In this document: positions 1 to 9,300 of the stretch, in pieces | Layout of the letters: every line of letters starts with the position of its first letter | Numbering within the stretch: the first letter of the stretch is position 1 | Origin: Chitinophagaceae bacterium | Lineage (GTDB): Bacteria; Bacteroidota; Bacteroidia; Chitinophagales; Chitinophagaceae | Length of the DNA stretch: 64,000 bases | NCBI GenBank assembly: GCA_013140985.1 | Contig: JABFRU010000017.1 | Location: forward strand, 1-64,000 | Direction: 5' to 3' | Notes under the pieces: model-generated | What the model saw: only the letters and a program-made list of their open reading frames with translations | What the model was told of the DNA's origin: nothing | The model's database searches: none | Program-made: the position numbers and the translations under genes

Positions 1-134
1 CAAATATGCCGTAGCGAAGAGGAAATGCCGAATGTTTTATTCCCGGTTAATAATAATGCCGGGACCATTAATCCAATCAGCGGCCCTGCTACATACCAGG
101 GCCAGGGCTTACTCAGCCATTCAATTATATTCAA
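1..134 (-). CDS. YeeE/YedE family sulfur-compound transporter, N-terminal fragment
   Basis: This is the first 44 codons of a gene that continues past the left edge of the window. The reading frame opens right after the stop of the upstream metallo-beta-lactamase gene and begins with a TTG at 132-134, since no ATG is available in frame. The peptide contains [19 protein letters not shown], which is characteristic of the amino end of YeeE/YedE (DUF395) membrane proteins, followed by [13 protein letters not shown]. Members of this family carry thiosulfate or related sulfur compounds across the inner membrane, and in Bacteroidota usually occur as a half-size pair. The gap to the upstream gene is 21 bases, so it is probably co-transcribed with the persulfide dioxygenase. 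The transported substrate is inferred from the family only. Confidence 0.8.
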   Translation of the reverse strand, partial: MNIIEWLSKPWPWYVAGPLIGLMVPALLLTGNKTFGISSSLRHI

Positions 135-155
135 ATCTCTTTTTCTTTTTAATGA

Positions 156-1577
156 TTAAAGCATAGTGGTAGGGCAAACATAATCAGTCAACCTGAATTT
201 ACCACTTTCCTTAATTGTTTTTATACCGCCTTTTACATCTACTAATTTATCAAAACCTCTTGCTTTCAGTATAGACACAAAGATCATAGAACGATAACCA
301 CCGGCACAATGAACATAACTGGTTTTATTTTTATCAATCATTGCCATACTATCATTAATATAATCAAGCGGGGTGTTTTTTGCGCCTTCAATATGTTCTG
401 AATCAAATTCACTTTTTTTGCGGACATCAAGGATAACGATATCCGGATTTTTTTCCCGGATAGTTGCTAACTCATCTGCTGAAATGGAAGTAATGCTGTC
501 TGTTTCCTTACCGGCATTTTTCCAGCTTTCAAATCCGCCCTGCAAATAACCAATTGCATGATCGTATCCAACCCGGGCCAGCCTTGTAACCACTTCTTCC
601 ACTTTGTCTTCATCCGACACTAATAATATTTCTTGTTTTATATCCGGAATAAGGGTGCCTACCCAGGGAGCAAAACTACCATCAATACCAATATTAATGG
701 AGTTGGGAATATATCCTTTGGCAAAAGTCTGTGCATCCCTTGCATCAAGTATCAATGCACTTGTTTCATTTGCGGCAGTTTCAAATGCATCAGGACTGAG
801 AGCCTGAGTTCCCCGTTTGATGACTTCACCAATGTTGTCATATCCCTGGATATTCATCAGCACATTCAGTGGAAAATATTGTGGCGGCGGAGTTAAGCCT
901 GTCAGAACTTCTTTTTTAAATACATCACGGGTAAGACTGGTACGCAAAGCATAATTGGTTGCTTTTTGATGCCCCAGGGTATCCGATGTTTCTTTACTCA
1001 TATTTTTTCCGCAGGCACTTCCGGAACCATGAGCAGGATAAACAATAATATCGTCAGCCAAAGGCATGATCTTATTTCTTAATGAATCATACAATAAGCC
1101 GGCTAATTTTTCCTGTGTCAATTCAGCTATAACTTTTTGTGCAAGATCAGGACGGCCTACATCACCTATAAAAAGTGTATCGCCGGTAAATAATGCAGTT
1201 TCTTTTCCGTTTTCATCTTTCAATAGAAAACAGGAGGATTCCATGGTGTGTCCCGGTGTATGAATGACCTTCAGACTTATTTTTCCCAGTTTGAACTCTT
1301 GCCCGTCTTCTGCTACAATAGCTTCAAAGCCAGGTTTGGCAGTAGGACCATATACAATTTTTGCATTTGTTGCTTTTGCAAGATCAATATGACCGGAAAC
1401 AAAATCAGCATGAAAATGCGTTTCAAATACGTATTTGATCATCGCATTGTTTAGTTCCGCTTTTTTAAGATAAGGTTCAATTTCCCGTAACGGGTCAATG
1501 ATAGCAGCCTCTCCGTTGCTTTCAATATAATAAGCGCCATGTGCCAGGCAACCAGTGTAGATCTGTTCTATTTTCAT
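156..1577 (-). CDS. Persulfide dioxygenase-rhodanese fusion (MBL-fold hydrolase with two rhodanese domains)
   Basis: A 473-residue cytoplasmic enzyme predicted to oxidise or shuttle persulfide sulfur, related to ETHE1-like/BLH proteins. Residues about 1-240 form a metallo-beta-lactamase fold with the metal motif THFHADFVSGH near residues 53-63; the usual His after the Asp is Phe, as in ETHE1-like single-iron enzymes where the second metal site is not kept. Two rhodanese domains follow. The first (about 265-360) has VSDED where the active-site loop should be and no Cys, so it should be inactive. The second has a normal loop, HCAGGYRS, with the catalytic Cys at about residue 424. The start at 1577 (MKIEQIYTG) is chosen because 21 extra upstream codons in the same frame lie before the conserved fold. 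It sits between a YeeE/YedE gene and a TauE gene on the same strand. A Crp-like box lies about 50 bases upstream of the start. Confidence 0.9.
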   Translation of the reverse strand: MKIEQIYTGCLAHGAYYIESNGEAAIIDPLREIEPYLKKAELNNAMIKYVFETHFHADFVSGHIDLAKATNAKIVYGPTAKPGFEAIVAEDGQEFKLGKISLKVIHTPGHTMESSCFLLKDENGKETALFTGDTLFIGDVGRPDLAQKVIAELTQEKLAGLLYDSLRNKIMPLADDIIVYPAHGSGSACGKNMSKETSDTLGHQKATNYALRTSLTRDVFKKEVLTGLTPPPQYFPLNVLMNIQGYDNIGEVIKRGTQALSPDAFETAANETSALILDARDAQTFAKGYIPNSINIGIDGSFAPWVGTLIPDIKQEILLVSDEDKVEEVVTRLARVGYDHAIGYLQGGFESWKNAGKETDSITSISADELATIREKNPDIVILDVRKKSEFDSEHIEGAKNTPLDYINDSMAMIDKNKTSYVHCAGGYRSMIFVSILKARGFDKLVDVKGGIKTIKESGKFRLTDYVCPTTML

Positions 1578-1625
1578 GATTATTAAGTTTGAGAAGCAAA
1601 TTTCCAGAACAATGATCAACTTATC

Positions 1626-1641
1626 TATGACTTTTGTCACA
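1626..1641 (-). promoter_or_regulatory. Candidate Crp/Fnr-family operator upstream of the persulfide dioxygenase gene
   Basis: On the minus strand this reads TGTGACAAAAGTCATA, which matches TGTGA-N6-TCACA in 9 of 10 fixed positions. It ends about 49 bases before the start codon, a reasonable place for an activator site. A second site of the same type precedes the neighbouring tauE-like gene, and a Crp/Fnr-type regulator is encoded in the same cluster. That this regulator binds here is an inference. Confidence 0.5.
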
Positions 1642-1650
1642 TAAGAGATC

Positions 1651-2448
1651 TTATGATAGCAGTAGCTCTTTTATCAGGATATAAACTCCCATAACAAGCA
1701 CAAACCAGCCAAACCCTTTTTTTAATTTGTTCCCGTCAACTCTTTTACTCAAAGCATCACCGATAAAAATCCCTCCAATAGCTAAACCAGTAACAATCAT
1801 TAATAATTTCCAGTCCATGGAATAATTAGATAGATCACCCGTGAACCCGATCAATGATTTAGCAGCAATTATCAGCAGGGAGGTTCCAATTGCTTGTTTC
1901 ATCGGCAGTTTGCTTAGAATTACAAGCGCCGGAATAATAAGAAAGCCCCCACCTGCTCCAACAAGCCCTGTTAGAGCACCTACTACTGCACCTTCCAGCA
2001 TTATCATCGGGTAATTGAATTGTTGTTTGCCATTTTCAATTTCTGCTTTTTTCTTTTTATCCCGGATCATTGAAACAGAGGCAAAAACCATCAGCACGGC
2101 AAATAATACCATCATCAGGATACTTTTTGTGACAACAAGGCCGCCAATAGCGAGAATCTCATTGGGGATTACAGGAACAATGAACTTGCGGGTCGCAAAT
2201 ACTGCAGCAATGGAGGGTATGCCGAAAATCAAGGCTGTTTTTAGGTTAACCTGCCCCTGTTTGTATTTTGGAATGGTACCAACAAGGCTTGATAAACCAA
2301 CAATAAATAAAGAATAAGCTGTGGCCATAACAGGCTCTACATTGAACAAATAAACCAATACCGGAACAGTAAGTATTGATCCGCCTCCTCCGATCAACCC
2401 AAGAGAAATACCAATCAGCAAAGAAGCGAGATAACCCAGAAGTTCCAT
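1651..2448 (-). CDS. TauE/SafE family sulfite/sulfonate exporter
   Basis: A 265-residue inner-membrane protein of the TauE/SafE (DUF81) family. Two homologous halves are visible: an N-terminal helix set opening with GISLGLIGGGGSILTVPVLV and a second set opening with GALTGLVGAGGGFLIIPALV, the duplicated glycine-rich signature of this family. About seven or eight hydrophobic segments are separated by a charged loop (RDKKKKAEIENGKQQ) near residue 130. Family members export sulfite, sulfoacetate or related anions. Here it lies between a persulfide dioxygenase-rhodanese and a Crp/Fnr regulator, so export of sulfite made by sulfide or persulfide oxidation is the most likely role (inference). It is 73 bases upstream of the dioxygenase start, with an operator-like sequence in that gap, so the two may have separate promoters. 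Confidence 0.88.
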   Translation of the reverse strand: MELLGYLASLLIGISLGLIGGGGSILTVPVLVYLFNVEPVMATAYSLFIVGLSSLVGTIPKYKQGQVNLKTALIFGIPSIAAVFATRKFIVPVIPNEILAIGGLVVTKSILMMVLFAVLMVFASVSMIRDKKKKAEIENGKQQFNYPMIMLEGAVVGALTGLVGAGGGFLIIPALVILSKLPMKQAIGTSLLIIAAKSLIGFTGDLSNYSMDWKLLMIVTGLAIGGIFIGDALSKRVDGNKLKKGFGWFVLVMGVYILIKELLLS

Positions 2449-2490
2449 TTATTTTTTTTTTGCAAGGTTATCAAAAATGAAGTTTTAACC

Positions 2491-2506
2491 GGTGATAAAT
2501 ATCACA
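2491..2506 (-). promoter_or_regulatory. Candidate Crp/Fnr-family operator upstream of the TauE-like gene
   Basis: The minus strand reads TGTGATATTTATCACC, with perfect 6-bp arms GTGATA/TATCAC and 9 of 10 matches to TGTGA-N6-TCACA. It lies 43-58 bases before the tauE-like start codon and directly after the stop of the Crp/Fnr regulator gene. With the box at 1626-1641 it suggests that the neighbouring regulator controls the sulfur genes. Confidence 0.55.
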
Positions 2507-2511
2507 TACGG

Positions 2512-3138
2512 TCATTCAGCTAACCACTCTATCATATTGCGGTTGAGTTTTACCAGGTTTCGCTGTTCCATTTTTTTGAGTAGTCGTGAAATCACTTCAC
2601 GGGAGCTGCTCAGATCATCGGCTATCTGTTGATGGGACAACTCAATTGTTCGTTTTCCTGTTTTGTCAGCATAGCGTTTCAAATAAAACTCCAGCCGTTC
2701 ATCCATGCTGCGAAAAGCGATATTGTCAACAACAATCAGCATTTCTTCAAAACGGTTGCGATAAGTTTGAATGACAAACTGGTTCCAGCTTTTGTATTTA
2801 CTCATCAATTCTTCCACTAACTGCACAGGTATCATCAATACTGTTGTATCTTCTTCAGCCCTGGCCATTACCTCACTTGTTTTAGATTGCATGATGCAGA
2901 TCATTGAAATAGCACATGCCTGGCCCTGCCCGAGATAATACATCAGGAATTCACCTCCTTCTTCATTTTCCCTATACACATTTATACGTCCCTCAAGAAC
3001 CAGAACGGCCGATTTAATATATTGACCAGTTCTCATGATTGTATCGCCGGCTTTGAATTGTTTTTCAGTCGCCTGTTTTTCGATAGTGTCAATCAGCTCC
3101 GGTTCAAACTGAGTAAAAATTTGCTTCCAATGCATCAT
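2512..3138 (-). CDS. Crp/Fnr family transcriptional regulator
   Basis: A protein of about 208 residues with an N-terminal cyclic-nucleotide-binding-like beta barrel (about residues 10-125, including GDTIMRTGQYIKSAVLVLEG) and a C-terminal winged helix in which HQQIADDLSSSREVISRLLK is the recognition region. Few of the cAMP-contact residues can be recognised, so the effector is unknown; regulators at this place in sulfur clusters may sense redox or sulfur state. The start at 3138 (MMHWKQIF) is chosen because the longer frame would run into murF; it begins one base before the murF stop codon, so translational coupling to murF is possible. It probably controls the exporter and dioxygenase genes through the two TGTGA-N6-TCA boxes, but this is inferred from position only. 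Confidence 0.85.
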   Translation of the reverse strand: MMHWKQIFTQFEPELIDTIEKQATEKQFKAGDTIMRTGQYIKSAVLVLEGRINVYRENEEGGEFLMYYLGQGQACAISMICIMQSKTSEVMARAEEDTTVLMIPVQLVEELMSKYKSWNQFVIQTYRNRFEEMLIVVDNIAFRSMDERLEFYLKRYADKTGKRTIELSHQQIADDLSSSREVISRLLKKMEQRNLVKLNRNMIEWLAE

Positions 3139-3139
3139 T

Positions 3140-4423
3140 TTAGTTGTCAAGGATTTTTTCCATTTGGACACTACGGCTGCCTTTTATTAAAATATGAGTA
3201 TTCCTGAGATCCTGTTGTGCAAGCCATTCTCTGGCTTGCACAGAATTTTCAAATTGTATATAAGGATGATCGATCTTTAAAAAATCGCCGCCAACCAAAA
3301 CAACAGCCGTCCATGAGGACTGGGCTATTTGTTTGATGATCGCCTCATGTTCACCCAGGCTTTCTTTTCCCAATTCAGCCATACTTCCCAGCATCATTAC
3401 TTTATTACCATTAAATTTTGCAAAATTTTCAATAGCCAATTTCATACTACTGGGGTTGGCATTGTAGGCATCAAGTATGATCTTGTTACTTTCTTTTTCT
3501 ATTAACTGTGACCGGCTATTGGAAGGAAGATAATTTTCAATAGCAGTTTTTATTTTAGCTGAAGGCACCTTAAAATAGCTACCAACAGTTACAGCAGCTA
3601 AAACATTCGGGAGGTTATATTCTCCCACCAATTGTGTTTTTATTATGCTGTCATCAATACCCTGTATGATCTCAACTTCGAGATAAGGTTCATTTTTTTT
3701 TGCCTTACCGATAACATGTGCATCCGCTGTTGTGCCATATTTAATAATGCCGCTGATGCCCTTGCTCATATCCTGCAGGTAATCATAATCCCACATTACA
3801 AAAGCAAGCCCTTCATTGGTGCTGCGCAAATGATCGTACAATTCGCCTTTTGATTTTCGTACTCCTTCTTCGCTTCCAAAACCTTCTAAATGTGCTTTGC
3901 CGCAATTAGTGATTAATCCATAATTGGGCAATGCATACCTGCAATAAGAAGCAATTTCTCCCGGGTGATTAGCTCCCATTTCAATGACCGCCATTTCGGC
4001 ATCATCCTTTATTTTAAGTATTGTTAGCGGAACACCGATATGATTATTCAGATTGCCTTCTGTTGTATATGTTTTAAATGTGGAAGAAAGAACGGCATGA
4101 ATCAGTTCCTTGGTAGTTGTTTTTCCGTTACTGCCTGTAATAGCCAGCACCGGGATGTTGAATTGCTGCCGGTGGTGTTTGGCTAATTGCTGAAGAGTAG
4201 CAAGAACATCTTCTGTTAAAATAGTTTTGTCTTTAACCTCAAATTCTTTTTCATCAATCACTGCATAAGCAGCCCCATTTTCAATTGCTTGCTTTGCAAA
4301 AGCATTACCATTAAAGTTATCTCCCTTTAACGCAAAAAATATATCGCCTTGTTTCAGCTTCCGGGTATCGGTTTGAACAGAAGGATTTTTTTTATAGAGT
4401 TCGTATAATACTTCGATACGCAT
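3140..4423 (-). CDS. murF: UDP-N-acetylmuramoyl-tripeptide--D-alanyl-D-alanine ligase
   Basis: This cytoplasmic ligase adds D-Ala-D-Ala to UDP-MurNAc-tripeptide, the last soluble step of peptidoglycan precursor synthesis. The 427-residue length is normal for MurF. Residues 16-60 form the UMP-binding N-terminal domain (TDTRKLKQGDIFFALKG), followed by the Mur ligase P-loop ITGSNGKTTTKEL near residues 95-107, the central-domain ENLNNHIG-type segment (TTEGNLNNHIGVPLT), VIEMGANHPGEI, and the C-terminal domain with DAYNANPSSMKLAI. It lies downstream of gldJ on the same strand with about 170 bases of repeat-containing sequence between them. The murF-gldJ-porU-porV neighbourhood is conserved in gliding Bacteroidota. 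A promoter-like sequence lies so close to the ATG that the message may be leaderless. Confidence 0.95.
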   Translation of the reverse strand: MRIEVLYELYKKNPSVQTDTRKLKQGDIFFALKGDNFNGNAFAKQAIENGAAYAVIDEKEFEVKDKTILTEDVLATLQQLAKHHRQQFNIPVLAITGSNGKTTTKELIHAVLSSTFKTYTTEGNLNNHIGVPLTILKIKDDAEMAVIEMGANHPGEIASYCRYALPNYGLITNCGKAHLEGFGSEEGVRKSKGELYDHLRSTNEGLAFVMWDYDYLQDMSKGISGIIKYGTTADAHVIGKAKKNEPYLEVEIIQGIDDSIIKTQLVGEYNLPNVLAAVTVGSYFKVPSAKIKTAIENYLPSNSRSQLIEKESNKIILDAYNANPSSMKLAIENFAKFNGNKVMMLGSMAELGKESLGEHEAIIKQIAQSSWTAVVLVGGDFLKIDHPYIQFENSVQAREWLAQQDLRNTHILIKGSRSVQMEKILDN

Positions 4424-4427
4424 TTGA

Positions 4428-4458
4428 CAAAGTTAAAGCCCCCTAAATCTCCCGCAAG
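4428..4458 (-). promoter_or_regulatory. Candidate Bacteroidota-type promoter of murF, possibly leaderless
   Basis: On the minus strand the -7 box TAACTTTG (4428-4435) fits TAnnTTTG exactly. A CTTG at 4455-4458 lies 19 bases upstream, at the -33 position, with one mismatch to TTTG. The -7 box ends only four bases before the murF ATG, so transcription would begin at or next to the start codon. The -33 element falls inside the repeat at 4437-4475. Confidence 0.45.
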
Positions 4459-4540
4459 GGGGACTTTAGAGTCCCCAATTCAATAAAGTCATTACGCATA
4501 ACGGAATCTGAAACCCCTCCTTCGGAGGGGCTTGGGGAGG
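4437..4540. repeat. Pair of C/G-rich interspersed repeat hairpins between gldJ and murF
   Basis: Two related elements sit side by side. The first (about 4437-4475) has the layout GCCCCCT-AAAT-CTCCC-GCAA-GGGGG and can fold into a stem. The second (about 4512-4540) contains CCCCTCC-TTC-GGAGGGG followed by CTTGGGGAGG. The same layout recurs inside argH near 17371 and a shorter form inside argC near 22907. These look like copies of a short, probably non-autonomous, dispersed element. An open frame across them on the minus strand gives a peptide rich in Pro, Ser and Gly, but I do not regard it as a gene. Confidence 0.65.
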
Positions 4541-4544
4541 TCAT

Positions 4545-4572
4545 AAAAAACCCCGGCGATATTGCCGGGGTT
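4545..4572 (-). terminator. Rho-independent terminator of gldJ
   Basis: A 9-bp perfect stem AACCCCGGC/GCCGGGGTT with a 6-base loop lies 22 bases after the gldJ stop, followed on the minus strand by a run of T. Confidence 0.85.
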
Positions 4573-4593
4573 AAAGAATTTATTAAGAGGGAA

Positions 4594-6168
4594 CTATTTT
4601 TTTGACTTCTTTGTCTTTGCACCTTTGGTATTCTGCCTTCTAGTTTTGTATTGCTGACCGGTTTTAAATCCATTTCCTTCCGGGCTACCCATTCTGTCCA
4701 TAGCGCAACGGAAACCTAGAGTGCTTAGCGCCTGGTCTTCTTCAAGATAACGGCGGCTACCCGGTGTAAGCCAATAAGGACGATCGTTCCAGCTACCACC
4801 TTTATATACCCTTGATTTATCGCTGATCAATGTAGTTACACCATAGCCATAATAAGACTGGGATAAAGAGTCCCCATCAGCAAAGTTGATTACATTACCA
4901 CGCTGATAATTTCTACGGTTTTTAACTTCTTCATCTTTGATATCAACCATTTTCACTTTACCGGTGCTATCTCTTTCATATTCGCCGGCATCGTTCTTAT
5001 AAAGCTTTTGGTATTTATTACCACGGAAAGGAGCAGGCATATCATCAAAATCAAGTGTTGATAAGGGACGATAAACATCCTGTACCCACTCACTCACATT
5101 ACCAGCCATATTGTAAACTCCAAAACCGTTCGGGAAGAAAGATTGAACAGGTGCGGTATAAAATGCCCGGTCGTTCAAACCACCAGCCACACCAGCGTTA
5201 TCACCGGAACCTCTTTTAAAATTGGCCAGGAAAGTACCCTGCCAGCTTCCATGACGGGTGTCACGAAGGCCATTGATATTTTGAGACCAGGGATACATTT
5301 GTTTGTTGGAAGCCAATTCCTCACCTCTCTTTCCTTCTTTTACAGAAGGTCTTGGGTTTTGGTTGATCAAGCCATAGGCTGCATATTCCCACTCTGCTTC
5401 AAAAGGAAGCCTGTAATCGGGTTGCAATACGCCTGATTCCATTGTAGCCGAGGTAACCTTGGGTTCACCTTTTTTGGTTTTGATCTTGCCGGGAGGCGGA
5501 GGATCTAAGCCGAGCAAATAGGTCTTTGTAGTAAAATAATTATCACTTGACTGAGCACCTGGTTTTAAGTTAGCCTTATTGATATAACCTTTGCTCATCA
5601 ACTCAACTTCATTTACCCGGTCAGTTCTCCATACGCAGAAATCATGAGCTTGTCTCCATGACACACCTACTACAGGATAATCGTTAAAACCGGGATGACG
5701 CAGGTAATATTCTACCAGCGGTTCATTATAACTTAACTCACTTCTCCAGCAAAGAGTATCGGGAAGAGCCGCATCAAGTATCTTTTGATTGGCCTCATCC
5801 CCATCTGCGGGAAATACTTTTCCAAGCCAATGGAGATATTCCCTGTAGTGAACGTTAGCTACTTCAGTACGGTCAATGTAAAAGGAGGGAACAGAAACCC
5901 TGCGGGGGATATTGTTCCAATCACCCATTACGTCTTCCTCGGTTTGACCCATTGTGAAGGTACCACCCTGCACAAATATCAAACCCGGACCGGTTTTCTG
6001 GTCTTTGGCTTTTGATATATTGTAACCACCCTGGTTCTTATCATTGTAGTTCCAGCCAGTTACATCAGACTTGTCTTTCTTTTTGGAAAAAAGTCCTTTT
6101 CCTTTACAAGATGCTATCAGCACTGCACAGGATAAGAGGATTACTAAGTTTCTCATTGTTTTTTGCAT
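4594..6168 (-). CDS. gldJ: Gliding motility / T9SS lipoprotein GldJ (SUMF1-like fold)
   Basis: A 524-residue outer-membrane-associated lipoprotein of the formylglycine-generating-enzyme (SUMF1) fold, required for gliding and type IX secretion in Flavobacterium. The signal peptide ends in the lipobox LIASC, giving Cys21 as the lipidated residue. The SUMF1 domain runs from GGTFTMGQTEEDV (about residue 67) to KGGSWNDRPYWLTPG...LGFRCA near the C-terminus, with WEYAAYG and NMAGNVSEWVQD in between. The Cys pair of true formylglycine-generating enzymes is not evident, in keeping with a structural role. The tail is basic (TKGAKTKKSKK). It is divergent from porU, the arrangement seen in other gliding Bacteroidota, which supports GldJ over its paralogue GldK. 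The start at 6168 gives a 21-residue leader including the Cys; an ATG four codons later is possible. Confidence 0.9.
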   Translation of the reverse strand: MQKTMRNLVILLSCAVLIASCKGKGLFSKKKDKSDVTGWNYNDKNQGGYNISKAKDQKTGPGLIFVQGGTFTMGQTEEDVMGDWNNIPRRVSVPSFYIDRTEVANVHYREYLHWLGKVFPADGDEANQKILDAALPDTLCWRSELSYNEPLVEYYLRHPGFNDYPVVGVSWRQAHDFCVWRTDRVNEVELMSKGYINKANLKPGAQSSDNYFTTKTYLLGLDPPPPGKIKTKKGEPKVTSATMESGVLQPDYRLPFEAEWEYAAYGLINQNPRPSVKEGKRGEELASNKQMYPWSQNINGLRDTRHGSWQGTFLANFKRGSGDNAGVAGGLNDRAFYTAPVQSFFPNGFGVYNMAGNVSEWVQDVYRPLSTLDFDDMPAPFRGNKYQKLYKNDAGEYERDSTGKVKMVDIKDEEVKNRRNYQRGNVINFADGDSLSQSYYGYGVTTLISDKSRVYKGGSWNDRPYWLTPGSRRYLEEDQALSTLGFRCAMDRMGSPEGNGFKTGQQYKTRRQNTKGAKTKKSKK

Positions 6169-6334
6169 AAACCTATGAATTGGAATATTTTTAACGCCGG
6201 ATGAGACAAAATATTGCCTCGTTTTCAGGTTTTACCTGCCGGGATTGCGAATATAGTCACTTTCGTAATATTGAGGAACGCAGAAATACTTTTTTTCAGG
6301 GTAAAAATTACCACATCTCATTAGTTATTCAATC

Positions 6335-9300
6335 ATGAAAACTGGCTGTAAAATAGTTTCATTTGTATGGCTCCTGGCCAGTTCATTGCCTGCATCTTCG
6401 CAAAGGAGTTATGCTCAGCATTCTGTGCTTTCTTCAGGTAATTGGTATAAGATCAGTGTAAAGGATCCGGGCATTTATAAAATTGATGTTCCATTCTTAA
6501 ATGCTCTCGGTATAAGTACAAATAATTTGGCTACAAATTCTGTCAGGTTATATGGCAATGGAGGCCAGCTGCTTTCGGAATCCAATGCCGGAGCCTGGAC
6601 AGATGACCTGAAAGAAAATGCAATTATGATCGTTGACGGAGGTGATGGTATCATCAACGGATCAGACCATATTCTTTTTTATGCCGCAGGCCCGGATGAG
6701 TGGATAAAAGATTCTATCAATCAACGATTCTCGCACACAAAAAATATTTACAGCGACAGGTCATATTATTTTTTAAGTGTTGGAGGAAATGGGAAAAGAA
6801 TAATAGACGTACCGCTTGTTTCTTCCCCCAATCTTACTGTTACAAATTTTAGTGAACGATATTTTCATGAATTGGATACTGTCAACTTTTTGGGCAGTGG
6901 AAAAGAATGGTATGGTGAAGAATTGTCTGACCTGCCGGGAAGATCATTAACAAGAAATTTCTCAGTTATTATTCCCAATATCACAACCAATGCACCTGTT
7001 TTTCTGCAAACCAATTGTGTGGCAAGATCAGTAGGAGTTGGTAGCCGGTTTGATGTCAGGATCAACAGTCAGCCGGCCGGTCAGTTGATCATTAACCCGA
7101 CCACTGGTGGACAATACGACCTGTTTGCCCAACAGGCGACGGGGTTTTCAACCGCCGTCGCTGCCGGAAATAATATCGGTATCGGATTCACTTATGTTCC
7201 CGGCAGTTTTAATTCCCAGGGCTGGATCAATTGGTTTGAACTATTTACCCGTCGCAATATTTCATTGAATGGAGTTGATCAATTGTTATTCAGAGATTGG
7301 ACAAGCGTTGGAAATAATATTGCTGAATTTGTGATAAGCAATGCGACTGCAAATACCCAGGTTTGGGATATCACCCATCCATTGAACCCAATGAAAATGC
7401 AGGGAAATTTTTCTTCTAATGAATTCAGGTTTGTAAATAGTACTTTAAGACTCCGGGAGTATGTGGCTTTTAATCCGGCAAACCTTTTACTGCCATCTGC
7501 TGACGGCAGAATTTCAAACCAGGATCTGCATAATGCTGCTCCCGCAGATATGATCATTGTTTCTCATTCAACATTGTTATCTCAGGCACAGAGGTTGTCT
7601 CAACTGCATCAGCAGCAAAATGGTTTACGATCCTTGATAGTAACTACTGAGCAGGTGTATAATGAATTTGGAAGTGGCAGTAGTGACCCGGTTGCCATAA
7701 GGGATCTTGTAAAAATGTATTACGATAAGTTCGGCACTAATGCTGCCGATAAGCCAAAATATTTATTACTCTTTGGGGATGCTTCTTTTGATTACAAGGA
7801 CAGGATCAATGGCAATACAAACTTTGTTCCCGCCTGGGAAAATAATTTCTCCCTTGATCCATTGTCCACCTACACATCGGATGATTTTTTTGGTTTTTTA
7901 GATGATAATGAAGACATCAATTCGGGACTTGTAATGAACCTGCTTGATGTTGGTATTGGAAGAATTCCTGCAAAAAATATTGATGAAGCAAAGAACTTTG
8001 TTGACAAACTGGCTGATTATTTATCTCCGAAAAGCCTGGGAGCGTGGAGAAATACGATGACTTTTTTGGCAGATGATGAGGACAATAACCTGCATTTGCA
8101 GGATGCCGAAATTATTACGGCCACCGGGTCATCGGTATCTCCTGTTTTTAACCAGCAAAAGATATATCTCGATGCATTTCAGCAGGAGACCGGGCCGGGG
8201 GGTGGCAGTTATCCGCAGGCAGTGCAGGCCAGCAACAATCAAATCTATAATGGTACACTTATTTGGAATTTTAATGGACATGGAGGTTCAAACCGGCTGG
8301 CTGAAGAAACTATTCTTGACCAATCGCTGGTAAATAATTGGAATAACAGTAACCGGCTTCCTTTGTTTATTACGGCTACCTGTGATTTTGCACCGTATGA
8401 TAATCCAGCCATCAATTCAATTGGTGAAAATATTCTGATAAGACCAAAAACGGGCGGCATTGCATTGATGACCACCACAAGACCTGTTTTTGCATTCAGC
8501 AACAGGATCATGAATGATAATTATATACGCTTTGCTTTACAGCCTGATGCAAATGGAAAATACCGGTCGCTGGGTGATGCAGTAAAAGATGCTAAGAATT
8601 TTACGTATCAATCTTCCGGGGATATAGCCAATAACAGAAAATTTACTTTGCTTGGCGACCCGGCACTTACACTTGCATTTCCATTATTGAGGGTGAGAGC
8701 AACAAAAGTGAATTCCGTTCCTGCTGCACAAGCTGATACACTGAGTTCAACAGAAAAAATCAGAATAGAGGGCGAAGTGACAGATGTACAAGGCAACCTG
8801 CTGACGAATTTCAATGGCAATGTTTACCCGATCGTATTGGATAAACCACAAACCATTACTACACTTGCCAACGACCCATCAAGCCAGCCAACAGGATTTC
8901 AATCACAGACCAATACTTTGTTCAAAGGAAAAGCTTCGGTTGTTAATGGAAAATTTCAGTTCACTTTTAAAATGCCAAAGGATATTAATTATAATTATGG
9001 CAACGGGAAACTGAGTTTGTATGCTGAAGACGGAACAAAGGATGCCAATGGGTATTTTATCAATTTTATTGTAGGAGGTGCCGGTAATAATGCGGGTGCT
9101 GATAATACCGGGCCAGAGATAAGATTGTTCTTAAATGATGAAAAATTCGCTAATGGGGGCATCACTAATCAAAATCCAATATTAATAGCTAAGCTCTCGG
9201 ATTCTTCCGGCATCAATACGGCGGGTACTGGAATCGATCATGATATTGTGGCTACACTGGATAACGATAACCGGAAATATTTTATCCTGAATAATTTTTA

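Noticed and set aside
4443-4673. 76-residue minus-strand ORF across the gldJ end and the repeats
   Set aside because: It runs through a terminator and two repeat hairpins, so it is not a plausible gene.
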